From GCA-002050365 sp964237235 (GTDB lineage Bacteria; Acidobacteriota; Blastocatellia; Pyrinomonadales; Pyrinomonadaceae), in the NCBI GenBank assembly GCA_964237235.1, contig CAXSGY010000006.1:136603-200602 (forward strand): DNA of 64,000 nucleotides, written 5' to 3'. A model generated the notes under the pieces. It worked only from the letters and a program-made list of their open reading frames with translations, was not told where the DNA came from and made no database searches. Both the position numbers and the translations under genes were made by a program. Positions 52,855-61,970 of the stretch are shown here, in pieces (the stretch's first letter is position 1; each line of letters opens with the position of its first letter).

Positions 52855-53712
52855 ATGTCTCTGATGATTTGTCCGGAATGCGCCCACGAGGTTTCGTCTT
52901 CCGCCGCGGCTTGCCCGAATTGCGGTCATCCGTTTGTCAGACCGACGGTTCAGCCGAAGGTAATCGTGCGGGAAATGCCGCCCGAACGCGAAGGTTTTCC
53001 GACGTGGGCTTTTATTCCGCTCGGAATTTTAGGAATCGTCGTGTTGTTTTTGCTGGTTGCCTGGATGCGAAGCGGCAACGACGAGGCGCAGCGCAACATT
53101 AATGTCCGCATCGCTTCGCAAACGCCGATTTCCAGTTCGCGTGAAACCGTCGTCCGCACCGATTCGCCGCCGAATCAAGTCGTCGTTCCTTCGACATCGC
53201 AGCCAAGCACGGTTGTCGTTCCGCCTTCGACTTCGACGCAGACGACCACAACCACGATTCCGGCGGAGACCGTCGTTTCCGACAAAGGCAGCGTCACTCT
53301 CGAAGCGAAAATTTTTAACAAATCGGGCAGTCCGTCGCCGGTTCGCGCCGAGAAATTTTACCTGCTCGACAAAGATTTGCAGAGCATCTTGAGCGATGCC
53401 GACATCGAAGACGAAAGCAGACAAGGTTTGGTGAACGCCTTCGGACTGTCAATCGTTTACCCGGAACGCTACGAAGACGTGCGGCGCAAAGCGTTGGCGG
53501 CGATCAGCAAACACGCGGTTTACAACGCGCTGACCGACGCGGGCGGCAAGGCGAATATGAAAGATGTCAAACCAAACAGTTATTATCTTTTCGCCATCAC
53601 CAAAACCGGCAGCGGTTACGCCGTCTGGAATCAGCCGGTAACGATTCAGCCCGGACAGAATTCGCTGATTTTAGAGCCGACGCAGCCGACCGAAATCGCT
53701 CCGCAAAATTAA
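52855..53712 (+). CDS. Zinc-ribbon membrane protein, unknown function
   Basis: A 285-residue protein with a strong ribosome site (CAGGAGGAAA). A zinc ribbon (CPECAHEVSSSAAACPNCGHP) is followed by one membrane helix (about residues 48-68), a Thr/Ser/Pro-rich linker (TTTTTIPAETV) and a C-terminal domain. The domain resembles carboxypeptidase-regulatory-like folds in PNSYYLFAITKTGSGYAVW. Function is unknown. Confidence 0.7.
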   Translation: MSLMICPECAHEVSSSAAACPNCGHPFVRPTVQPKVIVREMPPEREGFPTWAFIPLGILGIVVLFLLVAWMRSGNDEAQRNINVRIASQTPISSSRETVVRTDSPPNQVVVPSTSQPSTVVVPPSTSTQTTTTTIPAETVVSDKGSVTLEAKIFNKSGSPSPVRAEKFYLLDKDLQSILSDADIEDESRQGLVNAFGLSIVYPERYEDVRRKALAAISKHAVYNALTDAGGKANMKDVKPNSYYLFAITKTGSGYAVWNQPVTIQPGQNSLILEPTQPTEIAPQN

Positions 53713-53773
53713 AAATCAAACAAGCGGCGAACGAGAGATGGAAATAAACATTTTCGTCTCTCGATTTTAATTT

Positions 53774-54742
53774 ATGAAACCGGCAGAAATTTTTATTGAC
53801 CGAGACGGACGGATCAGAAGCGGCTGGCGTTCGATTATTTATCTGCTCGCGGTTTCCTTTTTTTTAAGCGTTCTGGGCGTGGGTCTCAACGCGCTGCTTT
53901 TTTATTTGCCGATTGGATTTTCGCAGGACAGCTTGCTCGGTTTCCTTTTTCCGAACGCCATTTTGCTGTCGGTCGCACTGTCGGTCGGCTGGCTGTGCGG
54001 AAAGTTTCTGGAAAACTTGCCGTTTCGCGCGCTCGGCGCGTGGCTGACGAAAAAATGGCTGAAAGATTTTACTTTCGGTTTGATTTTCGGCGCGGCGGCG
54101 ATTGGCGCGGCGGCTTTGATAACGATTGTTTCCGGCGCGACGAGCTTTGAATTTAATCGAAACGCCGGACAATCGGCGATTTTGTTGACCTTAGCCGTTT
54201 CGTTGGGAATTTTCACCATCGGCGCGGCGGCTGAAGAAGCATTTTTTCGCGGTTATTTTTTGCAGACTTTTCTGCGGTCGAATTTGGCTTGGCTGGCGAT
54301 TTTATTGACTTCGGCGACTTTCGCAGCGGCGCATTTGCAAAATCCGAGCGTTAATTATCTGGCGATGCTCAACACGATTTTGGCGGGCGTTTGGTTCAGT
54401 GCCGCTTATCTGAAAACGCGAACGCTCTGGCTTTCATTCGGTCTGCATCTGGCGTGGAATTGGGTGCAGGGCGCGGTTCTCGGCATTCCGGTCAGCGGCA
54501 TCACGGAAATTACGACCGCGCCTTTGATTTTGCCGACGAATCACGGCGCAGAGATTTTTACCGGCGGCGATTATGGTATCGAAGGCGGAATCGCCTGCAC
54601 GATAATTTTAATTTTAGCGATTATTTTGACCTGGGTTGCGCCGATTTTCAAACCGAACGCCGAAATGCTCGCATTGACCGGCGAACCGCTTGAAAAATCA
54701 AAATCTCTCAACGAAAGCGCATTTAAATCGTCTGAATTTTAA
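53774..54742 (+). CDS. CPBP-family intramembrane metalloprotease
   Basis: A 322-residue, multi-helix membrane protein. The ABI/CPBP motifs are AAEEAFFRGYF (EExxxR), FAAAHLQN (FxxxH) and FGLHLAWNW (HxxxN). The family performs prenyl-protein-like or bacteriocin-immunity proteolysis in the membrane. The last 20 bases overlap the nadC end on the opposite strand. Confidence 0.85.
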   Translation: MKPAEIFIDRDGRIRSGWRSIIYLLAVSFFLSVLGVGLNALLFYLPIGFSQDSLLGFLFPNAILLSVALSVGWLCGKFLENLPFRALGAWLTKKWLKDFTFGLIFGAAAIGAAALITIVSGATSFEFNRNAGQSAILLTLAVSLGIFTIGAAAEEAFFRGYFLQTFLRSNLAWLAILLTSATFAAAHLQNPSVNYLAMLNTILAGVWFSAAYLKTRTLWLSFGLHLAWNWVQGAVLGIPVSGITEITTAPLILPTNHGAEIFTGGDYGIEGGIACTIILILAIILTWVAPIFKPNAEMLALTGEPLEKSKSLNESAFKSSEF

Positions 54743-55580
54743 ACGAAATATCAACTGCCCGCGCCGAATGCGTCAGGCGACCGACGGAAATCAAATCAAC
54801 GCCCGCTTCGGCAAACAGACGCACGCGGTCTAGATCCATTCCGCCGGAGGCTTCGAGCAGCACCGACGGATTTAATTGCCGCGCCATCTCGACTAATTTT
54901 TGCGCTTCTTCGGGCGTTTGATTGTCGAGCATAATAATATCCGCACCCGCGTCAATCGCTTCTCTAAGCTGCGCCCAATTCGATATTTCGACTTCGATTT
55001 TATGCAGATGTCCGACCTGCGTTTTGGCGGCGGTAATCGCTTCGGTGATGCCGCCCGCGAGTGAGATGTGATTGTCTTTGATTAAAACGCCGTCGTCCAA
55101 ACCGAGCCGGTGATTTTTGCCGCCGCCGACGGTGACGGCGTATTTTTCGAGCATCCGCAAACCCGGCGTAGTTTTGCGCGTGTCTATAATCTGCGCGTTC
55201 GTGCCTTCGATTGCCCGCACGAACCGGCGCGTCAGAGTCGCCACGCCCGACATTCTTTGCATCAGATTCAGAGCGACGCGCTCGCCCGTCAAAAGCACGT
55301 CCGCGTAGCCTTTCAACGTCGCAAAAACCGTTCCCGCTTCGACTTCATCGCCGTCGCTGAAATTCGTCTCGATTTCCGGCGTTTCCGGGTCGAGATGCAC
55401 AAAAACGGCTTCGGCAACTTCGAGACCGCAAATGACCAACGCTTCCTTCGCCAAAAACTTCCCCATTCCGCTCGTTTCCGGCGAAACGGTTGATTGCGTC
55501 GTAATATCGCCGCGCCCGATGTCTTCACGAAGAAATTCGCCGATGTCGCCGAGAATGTCGCTGTTTTCCAAAAAATTCAT
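54723..55580 (-). CDS. nadC: Nicotinate-nucleotide pyrophosphorylase (carboxylating)
   Basis: A 285-residue enzyme of de novo NAD synthesis that forms nicotinate mononucleotide from quinolinate and PRPP. Motifs are REDIGRGDITT, DTRKTTPGLR, KDNHISLAGG and LLEASGGMD. It lies three bases after a 63-codon frame. NadA and NadB are not in the window. Confidence 0.94.
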   Translation of the reverse strand: MNFLENSDILGDIGEFLREDIGRGDITTQSTVSPETSGMGKFLAKEALVICGLEVAEAVFVHLDPETPEIETNFSDGDEVEAGTVFATLKGYADVLLTGERVALNLMQRMSGVATLTRRFVRAIEGTNAQIIDTRKTTPGLRMLEKYAVTVGGGKNHRLGLDDGVLIKDNHISLAGGITEAITAAKTQVGHLHKIEVEISNWAQLREAIDAGADIIMLDNQTPEEAQKLVEMARQLNPSVLLEASGGMDLDRVRLFAEAGVDLISVGRLTHSARAVDISFKIQTI

Positions 55581-55583
55581 AGT

Positions 55584-55775
55584 TTATTTCCCTTTTAAAT
55601 TTTGCCGCACGCGGGCAATTAATTCTTCACGCTTGCCGTTTGTCCACGCCTGCGCGATTTCGTTGTCACCCAAACCGCCGACGCGACCAAGAATAACGAA
55701 CGGCGTTCCGGCGTGTCCGTCAATTTTCCAACGAACCATTTCAAACAGCAAATTAACGCGCGCGTAAAAGCGCAA
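55584..55775 (-). CDS. Short frame of unknown function, possibly a gene remnant
   Basis: A 63-codon frame with a TTG start, encoding a coherent-looking C-terminal part (RWKIDGHAGTPFVILGRVGG, then EELIARVRQNLKGK). Just upstream, a different frame has a coding-like fragment (VVGELTATRDAQLLALLRAR). This suggests a decayed, frameshifted gene between valS and nadC. It has no domain match I can name. Confidence 0.35.
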   Translation of the reverse strand: MRFYARVNLLFEMVRWKIDGHAGTPFVILGRVGGLGDNEIAQAWTNGKREELIARVRQNLKGK

Positions 55776-55857
55776 GCAGTTGCGCGTCGCGCGTCGCGGT
55801 CAATTCGCCGACGACGAAAGAAGAATTAAAATTTTAACGCTGAAAAACTTCATTGCA

Positions 55858-58680
55858 TTATTTTAGAGCCTCCAGATTTTGCTGCAAAGCCGTCGCCTGC
55901 GTTTCGATTTCCGCCACGCGGTCGCGGATTTCCTGAACCTTTTCGGTTGGCGCGCGTTCGATAAAATTTTGATTGGAAAGTTGTTTTTGCAACTGTTCGT
56001 TTTCCTTTTCGAGCTTGCCGATTTGATTTTCGAGCCGCTGAATTTCCTTTTCAAAATCAATCAAACCTTCGAGCGGCAGAGCGATTTCCGCGCCGCCGGT
56101 CAGAACGGCTTTGGCGGACGCTTTCGGCACGTCGAGCGTTGCGGACAAATGCAAATTTTCGGCGCGGGCGAGTTTCAGAATTCTGGCTTCGTTCGCTTTG
56201 AAAATCTTTTGCAAATCGGCGTTGGCGGCGACGTGAATCGCGGGTTTATCGGACGGCTTGATGTTCATTTCGGCGCGGATGTTTCGCACCTTTGAAATCA
56301 ATTCGATGATCGCCTGCATTTCGCTTTCCGCTTTTTCGTCAACGAGCGCGGCATCGCCGGTCGGAAAATCGGCGAGCATAATCGTCTGCGCGGCGTTTTG
56401 ATACGCGCCGTTGTGCAAAGCGTTTGAAACCCCCGGCAATTTTTGCCAGAGTTCTTCGGTCAGAAACGGCATAAACGGATGAAGCAGGCGCAGAGCCTGT
56501 TCGAGAACCGTTATAATTCTGGAGCGCGCCGCGTCGCGTTTTGTATTCGTTTCTTCGGACGTGATTTCGTCTTTGACGAGTTCGATATACCAATCGCAAA
56601 AATCGTCCCAGAAAAAATGATAAAGAATCTGCACGGCTTCGTGAAACTGATAATTTGTCAGCGTTTTATCGAGCGCGATTGCCGTTTTATTGAGGCGCGA
56701 AACGATCCATTTATCGGCGAGCGATAAATTTTCCTTCGGATTGTCGGCGATGAATTCCGGTTCGATTTTGTCTAAAATTTCTTCGTCTTCTTCGTCGAAA
56801 TCATCGGATTGACCGGCGCGGGCGCGTTTTATTTCGGCGGCTTCGGCTTGCGGATTCAGATACGAATAATCAACCGCCGCGCCTTCGGAATTAAGCAGAC
56901 AAAAGCGCGTCGCGTTCCAGATTTTGTTGGCGAAATTGCGGAACGATTCGACGCGTTCGTCGCGCCAGGCGAAATCCGCGCCGGTTGACGAACCGGCGAG
57001 CGTGATGCGCGTCGCGTCAACACCGTATTTCTCGAAAACGTCGAGCGGGTTAATGCCGTTGTTTTTCGTTTTCGACATTCGCTGCCCGTTTTTGTCTAAA
57101 ACCGTGCCGTGAATAATTACGTCGTCGAACGGTTTTTCGCCGACGAATTTCAAGCCGGTCATCACCATCCGCGAAACCCAGAGGCGAATAATGTCGCGTC
57201 CCGTCACCAAAACATCGGTCGGATAAAAGTTTTTCAAATCTTCGGTGACAGTCGTTTCGCCGTCCCAACCCAAAGTCGAAAACGCCCAGAGCGCGGACGA
57301 AAACCAGGTATCTAAAACGTCTTCGTCCTGAATCAAATCGGTCGTTCCGGCTTGCTCGAATGCTGATTCTTTTGTTTTTGCGACATAAACTTTCCCTTCG
57401 GTGTCATACCACGCCGGAATTTGATGTCCCCACCAAAGCTGGCGCGAAATCGTCCAATCCTTCAAATTTTCGAGCCAGTCCTGATAACCTTTGCGATACG
57501 GAGCTTCGGGGAAAAAACGCGGCGCGTTTTCGTCTTTCAGTAATTTCAGAGCCAAATCGCGCATCTCCGACATATTGACGAACCATTGTTCGGACAAAAG
57601 CGGTTCGAGAACGGTTTTGCAGCGTTCGCAGACGGGCAAAACAACTTCGTAATCTTCGATTTTTTCCAGAAGACCGAGTTCCTCGAATTTTTCGATGACG
57701 CGTTCACGCGCCGCGTAGCGGTCTAAACCCTGAAACTCCGCGCCCGCGTTTTTGTTCATCGTCGCGTCGTCATTCATCACGTTGATTTGTTCGAGGTTAT
57801 GCCGAAGCCCGAGTTCGTAATCGTTCGGATCGTGCGCCGGCGTGATTTTAACCGCGCCCGTGCCGAATTCGGATTCGACGTAATCGTCGGCGACAACCGG
57901 AATTTCGCGCGTCGTCAAAGGCAGTTCGATTGTTTGTCCGACAAATTCCTGATAGCGTTCGTCGTACGGATTGACGGCAACCGCCGTATCGCCGAGCATC
58001 GTTTCCGGGCGCGTCGTCGCCACGGTGATTTTTCGGTCGGAATTTTTTAACGGATACTGCAAAAAATAAAGTTTGCCGTCTTTTTTCGTTTCCTCGTTGA
58101 CTTCCAAATCCGACAGTACGGTTTTGTCTTTCGGACACCAATTAACGATGCGAAGCCCTCGATAAATCCAGCCTTCTTCAAATAAACGCACGAAAACTTC
58201 GCGCACGGCTTTCGACAACTGCGCGTCCATCGTGAAACGCTCGCGCGACCAATCAACCGATAAGCCTTCGCGCCTGATTTGCCGCGTAATCTCGCCGCCG
58301 TATTGATCTTTCCACTCCCAGATTCGTTCAGTAAAAGTCTCGCGTCCCAAATCCCAGCGCGTCTTTTTTTCTTCGTTCCAGATTTTCTTCGTCACCTGCA
58401 GCTGCGTCGAAATTCCGGCGTGGTCAACGCCGACGAGGAACAGAGTTTTAAATCCGCGCATCCGTTTCCAACGCGTCAAAACGTCCATCAAAGTATGTTG
58501 GAGCGCGTGTCCCATATGCAGGCTGCCCGTCACGTTCGGCGGCGGAATGACGATTGAAAACGCCTTCGCGTCCGCGTTTTCGTTAATTTCCGGCGCGAAA
58601 CAATTGTTCGCTTCCCACGTTTGATAATGCGTTTCTTCGGCTTCTTTCGGGTTATATGCTTTGGCGATTTCCATATTCAT
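55858..58680 (-). CDS. valS: Valyl-tRNA synthetase
   Basis: The 940-residue class I synthetase has PPPNVTGSLHMGHAL (HIGH motif), the editing domain with TTRPETMLGDTA, and RMSKTKNNG (KMSKS variant). It also has an anticodon-binding domain and a C-terminal coiled-coil (IQRLENQIGKLEKENEQLQKQL). An inserted acidic segment (QSDDFDEEDEEILDKIEPE, near 600) is unusual. The start codon abuts a repeat arm; MEIAKAYNPKE at 58674 may be the original start. Confidence 0.97.
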   Translation of the reverse strand: MNMEIAKAYNPKEAEETHYQTWEANNCFAPEINENADAKAFSIVIPPPNVTGSLHMGHALQHTLMDVLTRWKRMRGFKTLFLVGVDHAGISTQLQVTKKIWNEEKKTRWDLGRETFTERIWEWKDQYGGEITRQIRREGLSVDWSRERFTMDAQLSKAVREVFVRLFEEGWIYRGLRIVNWCPKDKTVLSDLEVNEETKKDGKLYFLQYPLKNSDRKITVATTRPETMLGDTAVAVNPYDERYQEFVGQTIELPLTTREIPVVADDYVESEFGTGAVKITPAHDPNDYELGLRHNLEQINVMNDDATMNKNAGAEFQGLDRYAARERVIEKFEELGLLEKIEDYEVVLPVCERCKTVLEPLLSEQWFVNMSEMRDLALKLLKDENAPRFFPEAPYRKGYQDWLENLKDWTISRQLWWGHQIPAWYDTEGKVYVAKTKESAFEQAGTTDLIQDEDVLDTWFSSALWAFSTLGWDGETTVTEDLKNFYPTDVLVTGRDIIRLWVSRMVMTGLKFVGEKPFDDVIIHGTVLDKNGQRMSKTKNNGINPLDVFEKYGVDATRITLAGSSTGADFAWRDERVESFRNFANKIWNATRFCLLNSEGAAVDYSYLNPQAEAAEIKRARAGQSDDFDEEDEEILDKIEPEFIADNPKENLSLADKWIVSRLNKTAIALDKTLTNYQFHEAVQILYHFFWDDFCDWYIELVKDEITSEETNTKRDAARSRIITVLEQALRLLHPFMPFLTEELWQKLPGVSNALHNGAYQNAAQTIMLADFPTGDAALVDEKAESEMQAIIELISKVRNIRAEMNIKPSDKPAIHVAANADLQKIFKANEARILKLARAENLHLSATLDVPKASAKAVLTGGAEIALPLEGLIDFEKEIQRLENQIGKLEKENEQLQKQLSNQNFIERAPTEKVQEIRDRVAEIETQATALQQNLEALK

Positions 58681-58782
58681 TTATCATTTATCATTTATCA
58701 TTCACCGCTCGTCATTCATTATTAATATTTGATCCTTGATAACGAACAAACGATAAATGACAAATGATAAATGATAAATGAA
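58677..58782. repeat. TCATTTATC/ATGATAAATG palindrome at the valS start
   Basis: The left arm (58677-58705) is a run of TCATTTA words. The right arm (about 58751-58782) has ATGATAAATG words, inverted. The centre is AT-rich. It includes the first valS codon and the space before the terminator of the response-regulator gene. Confidence 0.75.
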
Positions 58783-58824
58783 AAAGCGGCTAGTTTTCAT
58801 CTGTTTGAGGCGAAAACTAACCGC
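58781..58824 (-). terminator. Terminator after the response-regulator gene
   Basis: GCGGTTAGTTTTC pairs with GAAAACTAGCCGC around a 13-base loop on the minus strand, followed by TTTTTC. It lies about 25 bases past the stop at 58850. Confidence 0.75.
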
Positions 58825-58849
58825 GTGGTTTTTAGATTAATTTGCCCGT

Positions 58850-59935
58850 TTATTTTTCCTCTCTCATCTTCGCGACGGTTTCGCGGACGATTTTGGCGAC
58901 GACTTCATTTGAAAATTTCTCGACGATTTTGGCGGCGACGGCTTCGATAAATTCCGGCGACAAATCATCAATCTCGCGCGCGAAAGATGCGGTTTGCTCT
59001 CGACGCGTAAAAATTTCCGGTTTGTTTGTATCAAAGCGTTGTTTAAGTTTCGCCGCACCGCGTTTCGATTGCGGCAGTTCGAGCAAATCCAAATCGTCGA
59101 GCGCGAAAACCGAATAATCTTCCGGCACTTCGTCGGCTTCCCTTTTGTTTTTCAAAATTTGCTCGAGTTCTTCGTTTAACTGCTCGGAAACCGTGTCGCC
59201 CTCCGGCGCGAAACCGTTAATCTTCTCATCGAACGATTCGGTCGCGGGCAAATTATCGCCGTCCGTTTTCGCAATGCGCGATTCGGATTGCCGCGCGGCT
59301 TCCTGCAGCGAGCCGGAAAAATCATACGGCGGCTGAATCGAATCTATATCCGTGTCTTCCAACGCGGATTGATAAATCGGCGCGGAGCTGAATTTCTGCG
59401 ATTCGTTGACGGGCAGGCTACCGATTTGATCGGTATGAATCATTTCGTCGTCTATCGCGTCGCCGTTTATATTTTCGTCCGCCGTCTCTTTGGTCTTCGG
59501 AAAAGTTTCTAAAGTGTCGGCGAAACTGTCAACGCCGTCCGCTTCGTCCGCGCCGGCGTTCGCGCCGCTGAACAAATCGGAAACTTTGTTGGCGAGCTGA
59601 CGAATTGATTGAAACGGCTTGGTCAAAAAATCGTTCGCGCCGACCCGCTTCGCTCTCTCTTCGTCGAACGGCTCGAACGAACCGACCAGCAAAATGACCG
59701 GAATATGTTTCGTTTCGTCGTCCTGCTTAATCATCTCGCAAATCCGGTAGCCGTCGAGACCGGGCATATTGACATCAGCCATTACCAGATCGGGCGCGAT
59801 TTCGACAAATTTTCGCATCGCCGCGTCGCCGTCGCCGACCGTAACAACTTCAATGTCTTCGTTGGCAAACGTTAAATTAACGACTTTTTGAATCGTTATC
59901 GAATCGTCCGCCAAAAGTAATTTGCGCTTTGACAC
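58850..59935 (-). CDS. Response regulator with long acidic tail
   Basis: A 361-residue protein. The N-terminal receiver domain (KLLLADDSITIQKVV, then MADVNMPGLDGY with the phosphoacceptor Asp, later FLTKPF) is followed by a long acidic, low-complexity linker. The protein ends in an amphipathic helix (LSPEFIEAVAAKIVEKF then EVVAKIVRETVAKM). No output domain of the usual DNA-binding type is seen. The tail looks like a polymerising or localising module. The next gene upstream is a stand-alone receiver. Confidence 0.85.
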   Translation of the reverse strand: MSKRKLLLADDSITIQKVVNLTFANEDIEVVTVGDGDAAMRKFVEIAPDLVMADVNMPGLDGYRICEMIKQDDETKHIPVILLVGSFEPFDEERAKRVGANDFLTKPFQSIRQLANKVSDLFSGANAGADEADGVDSFADTLETFPKTKETADENINGDAIDDEMIHTDQIGSLPVNESQKFSSAPIYQSALEDTDIDSIQPPYDFSGSLQEAARQSESRIAKTDGDNLPATESFDEKINGFAPEGDTVSEQLNEELEQILKNKREADEVPEDYSVFALDDLDLLELPQSKRGAAKLKQRFDTNKPEIFTRREQTASFAREIDDLSPEFIEAVAAKIVEKFSNEVVAKIVRETVAKMREEK

Positions 59936-60041
59936 GGGTAAAAAATCCTCTCTTAAACAAACGCGAAAAAACTTCGCGTTATTGGAAATTTATTCATTTG
60001 AAAAACTAACATTTGCCGTCAATCGCGTCAGGAAAAGCGTT

Positions 60042-60449
60042 TTATTTCGACATTCGGCTTCGCTGCACGCACATTCTGAGCATCGTCTGCATTTGTGAAG
60101 TCGTAAAAGGCTTCGGCAGAAAGGCGACCGCGCCCGCCGAAAAGCTGTCCGACGAAAGGCGCGGATTTTGTTCAGCCGTCATAATAATCACCGGAATTTT
60201 CATCAGACGTTTTTCCGACTGCATATAACGAACTAATTCCGTGCCTTGAATATACGGCATTATGACATCGAAAATCGCCGCCGCATACACTTCGCCCGAC
60301 TGCAAAAATTTATACGCTTCCTTGCCGTCGCGCGCCGTCTCGACCGCGTAACCTTCCTTTTCGACCAGAGCTTTGACCAGCCGCAAAATCGCCGGGTCGT
60401 CGTCGGCAATCAAAACTTTCGGATTATCGCCGCTTTGTTCTTCATTCAT
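60042..60449 (-). CDS. Single-domain response regulator (CheY-like)
   Basis: A 135-residue receiver. Acidic pocket DDDP, phosphoacceptor in AIFDVIMPY, and Lys in FLPKPF are present. There is no output domain. It is one of two response regulators in a row with no kinase nearby. It may act in a motility or polarity pathway; the partner is unknown. Confidence 0.88.
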   Translation of the reverse strand: MNEEQSGDNPKVLIADDDPAILRLVKALVEKEGYAVETARDGKEAYKFLQSGEVYAAAIFDVIMPYIQGTELVRYMQSEKRLMKIPVIIMTAEQNPRLSSDSFSAGAVAFLPKPFTTSQMQTMLRMCVQRSRMSK

Positions 60450-60573
60450 TATAAAATCTCGCTTTCAATTTTTTTATTCAGCGCGATTGAAATTTATCAA
60501 CGATTCGTTTGTCAGCCGAAAATTTCACGCGCCGCCAAACGCTTTTGATATATTAGCAAACTTCGCGCTGTCT

Positions 60574-61590
60574 TTACGAATTATTCGCCAATTCCGCCGC
60601 TAATTTTATCGCCGCCTTCATACTCGAAGCGTCCGCCACGCCTTTGCCCGCGATGTCGAACGCCGTGCCGTGGTCAACCGAAGTTCTGATTAAAGGCAAG
60701 CCGAGCGTGACGTTGACCGACGCGCCGAACGATAGACATTTAACGGCAATCGTCGCCTGGTCGTGATAACACGAAATTACCGCGTCGAATTCGCCGCGAA
60801 ACGCCCGCAAAAAAATCGTGTCGGGCGAATATGCGCCGGACACGTCAATGTTAAATTTTTCGCGGCATTCTTTGATTGCCGGTTCGATTTCCGACGCTTC
60901 TTCCGCGCCGAACATTCCGCTTTCGGAAGCGTGCGGATTAAGTCCGGCGACGGCGAGGCGCGCATCCTGTTTTAAGAGCCTGGAAATTTCGCGGTGCGAA
61001 AACTTTATCAATTCAACGAGCCGCTCCTTTTTCACGAATTCAATCGCGTCGCGCAAGGAAACGTGCGTCGAAAGCAGAACGACGCGCAGCTTATCGGCGA
61101 AAAAGCTCATCGCAAAAGTTTCGGTCGCGGTCAAATCGGCGAGAAACTCCGTATGTCCGGGAAAATTGTAACCGCCGAGATGAATCGCTTTTTTGCTGAT
61201 CGGCGCGGTTGTAATCGCGTCAATTTTTTTCTCGCGCCAAAGCCCGACCGCCGTTTCGATATATTCCGCCGCCGCTTTGCCGGTCGCCGCCGCGTCCGCG
61301 CCGATTTCGATTTTTTCCGGAAGATTTTTTAAATCGTAAACAAAAACTTCGCCGCTCGACAAATCATTTTCCGACGCGGCGAAATTAAAATTTAAATTTA
61401 ATTCGTCAGCCGTTCTTTTTAAAAACTCCAAATCGCCGACGATTACCGGCACGCAAATTTCGTTAAGCGCGTCGTCCGCCAGAGCCTTGAGCGTAATCTC
61501 CGCGCCGATTCCGGCGGCATCGCCCATCGTAACAGCAACACGCGGCTTGCGGCTCGCGTCCGCTTTTTCTGTTTTTAATTCGTTATTCAC
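60574..61590 (-). CDS. pdxA: 4-hydroxythreonine-4-phosphate dehydrogenase
   Basis: A 338-residue enzyme of pyridoxal 5'-phosphate synthesis. Motifs GDAAGIGAEITLKAL, TTAPISKKAIHLGGYNFPGHTE, AGLNPHASESGMFG and CYHDQATIAVK cover the metal- and substrate-binding sites. The family also contains PdxA2-type paralogues with other substrates. The terminator of hfq precedes its start. Confidence 0.94.
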   Translation of the reverse strand: MNNELKTEKADASRKPRVAVTMGDAAGIGAEITLKALADDALNEICVPVIVGDLEFLKRTADELNLNFNFAASENDLSSGEVFVYDLKNLPEKIEIGADAAATGKAAAEYIETAVGLWREKKIDAITTAPISKKAIHLGGYNFPGHTEFLADLTATETFAMSFFADKLRVVLLSTHVSLRDAIEFVKKERLVELIKFSHREISRLLKQDARLAVAGLNPHASESGMFGAEEASEIEPAIKECREKFNIDVSGAYSPDTIFLRAFRGEFDAVISCYHDQATIAVKCLSFGASVNVTLGLPLIRTSVDHGTAFDIAGKGVADASSMKAAIKLAAELANNS

Positions 61591-61628
61591 ACTGTTATTT
61601 TATTGTTTGCCGCCGGCTTAATGCAAAA

Positions 61629-61669
61629 ATAAAAAGACAAAAGCGTAGAACGAATTCCGCGCTTTTGTC
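61629..61669 (-). terminator. Rho-independent terminator after hfq
   Basis: On the minus strand GACAAAAGCG pairs with CGCTTTTGTC around a 14-base loop, followed by TTTTTATTTTT. It is 32 bases past the hfq stop. Confidence 0.88.
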
Positions 61670-61700
61670 CCGAAAGTTTCGCTTCTAAAATCTCGCTGTT

Positions 61701-61970
61701 TTATTCTTTGTCTTCGGCTTTGAACATATATTTTATATTATGTTTCGGCAACAGAATGTTCGGCGCGTCGGTGCGGTTTATCTTGAGCGCGTCGAGGTCA
61801 TACCATTCGATTGTTCCTTCGATTTCTTCGCCGTCGGATAAGACGATGATCATTTTTGTGCGCGTGTCTATTTGTTTTTTATAGTAAAAAGTCTCGGCAT
61901 TCGTCTCGGCGGGCGGCGGCAATTTCTTTTTCGCGTCCGCCGTCTCTGCCTGACGGGGATAATTAGGCAT
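61701..61970 (-). CDS. hfq: Divergent Hfq-like RNA chaperone
   Basis: An 89-residue Sm-like protein. The Sm1 region reads KMIIVLSDGEEIEGTIEWYDLDALKI and the Sm2 part LLPKHNIKYMF keeps the KH pair typical of Hfq. A ~25-residue N-terminal extension (MPNYPRQAETADAKKKLPPP) is unusual. Hfq pairs small RNAs with mRNAs. The proximal-face Gln/Phe residues differ from E. coli, so the RNA preference may be altered. Confidence 0.78.
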   Translation of the reverse strand: MPNYPRQAETADAKKKLPPPAETNAETFYYKKQIDTRTKMIIVLSDGEEIEGTIEWYDLDALKINRTDAPNILLPKHNIKYMFKAEDKE

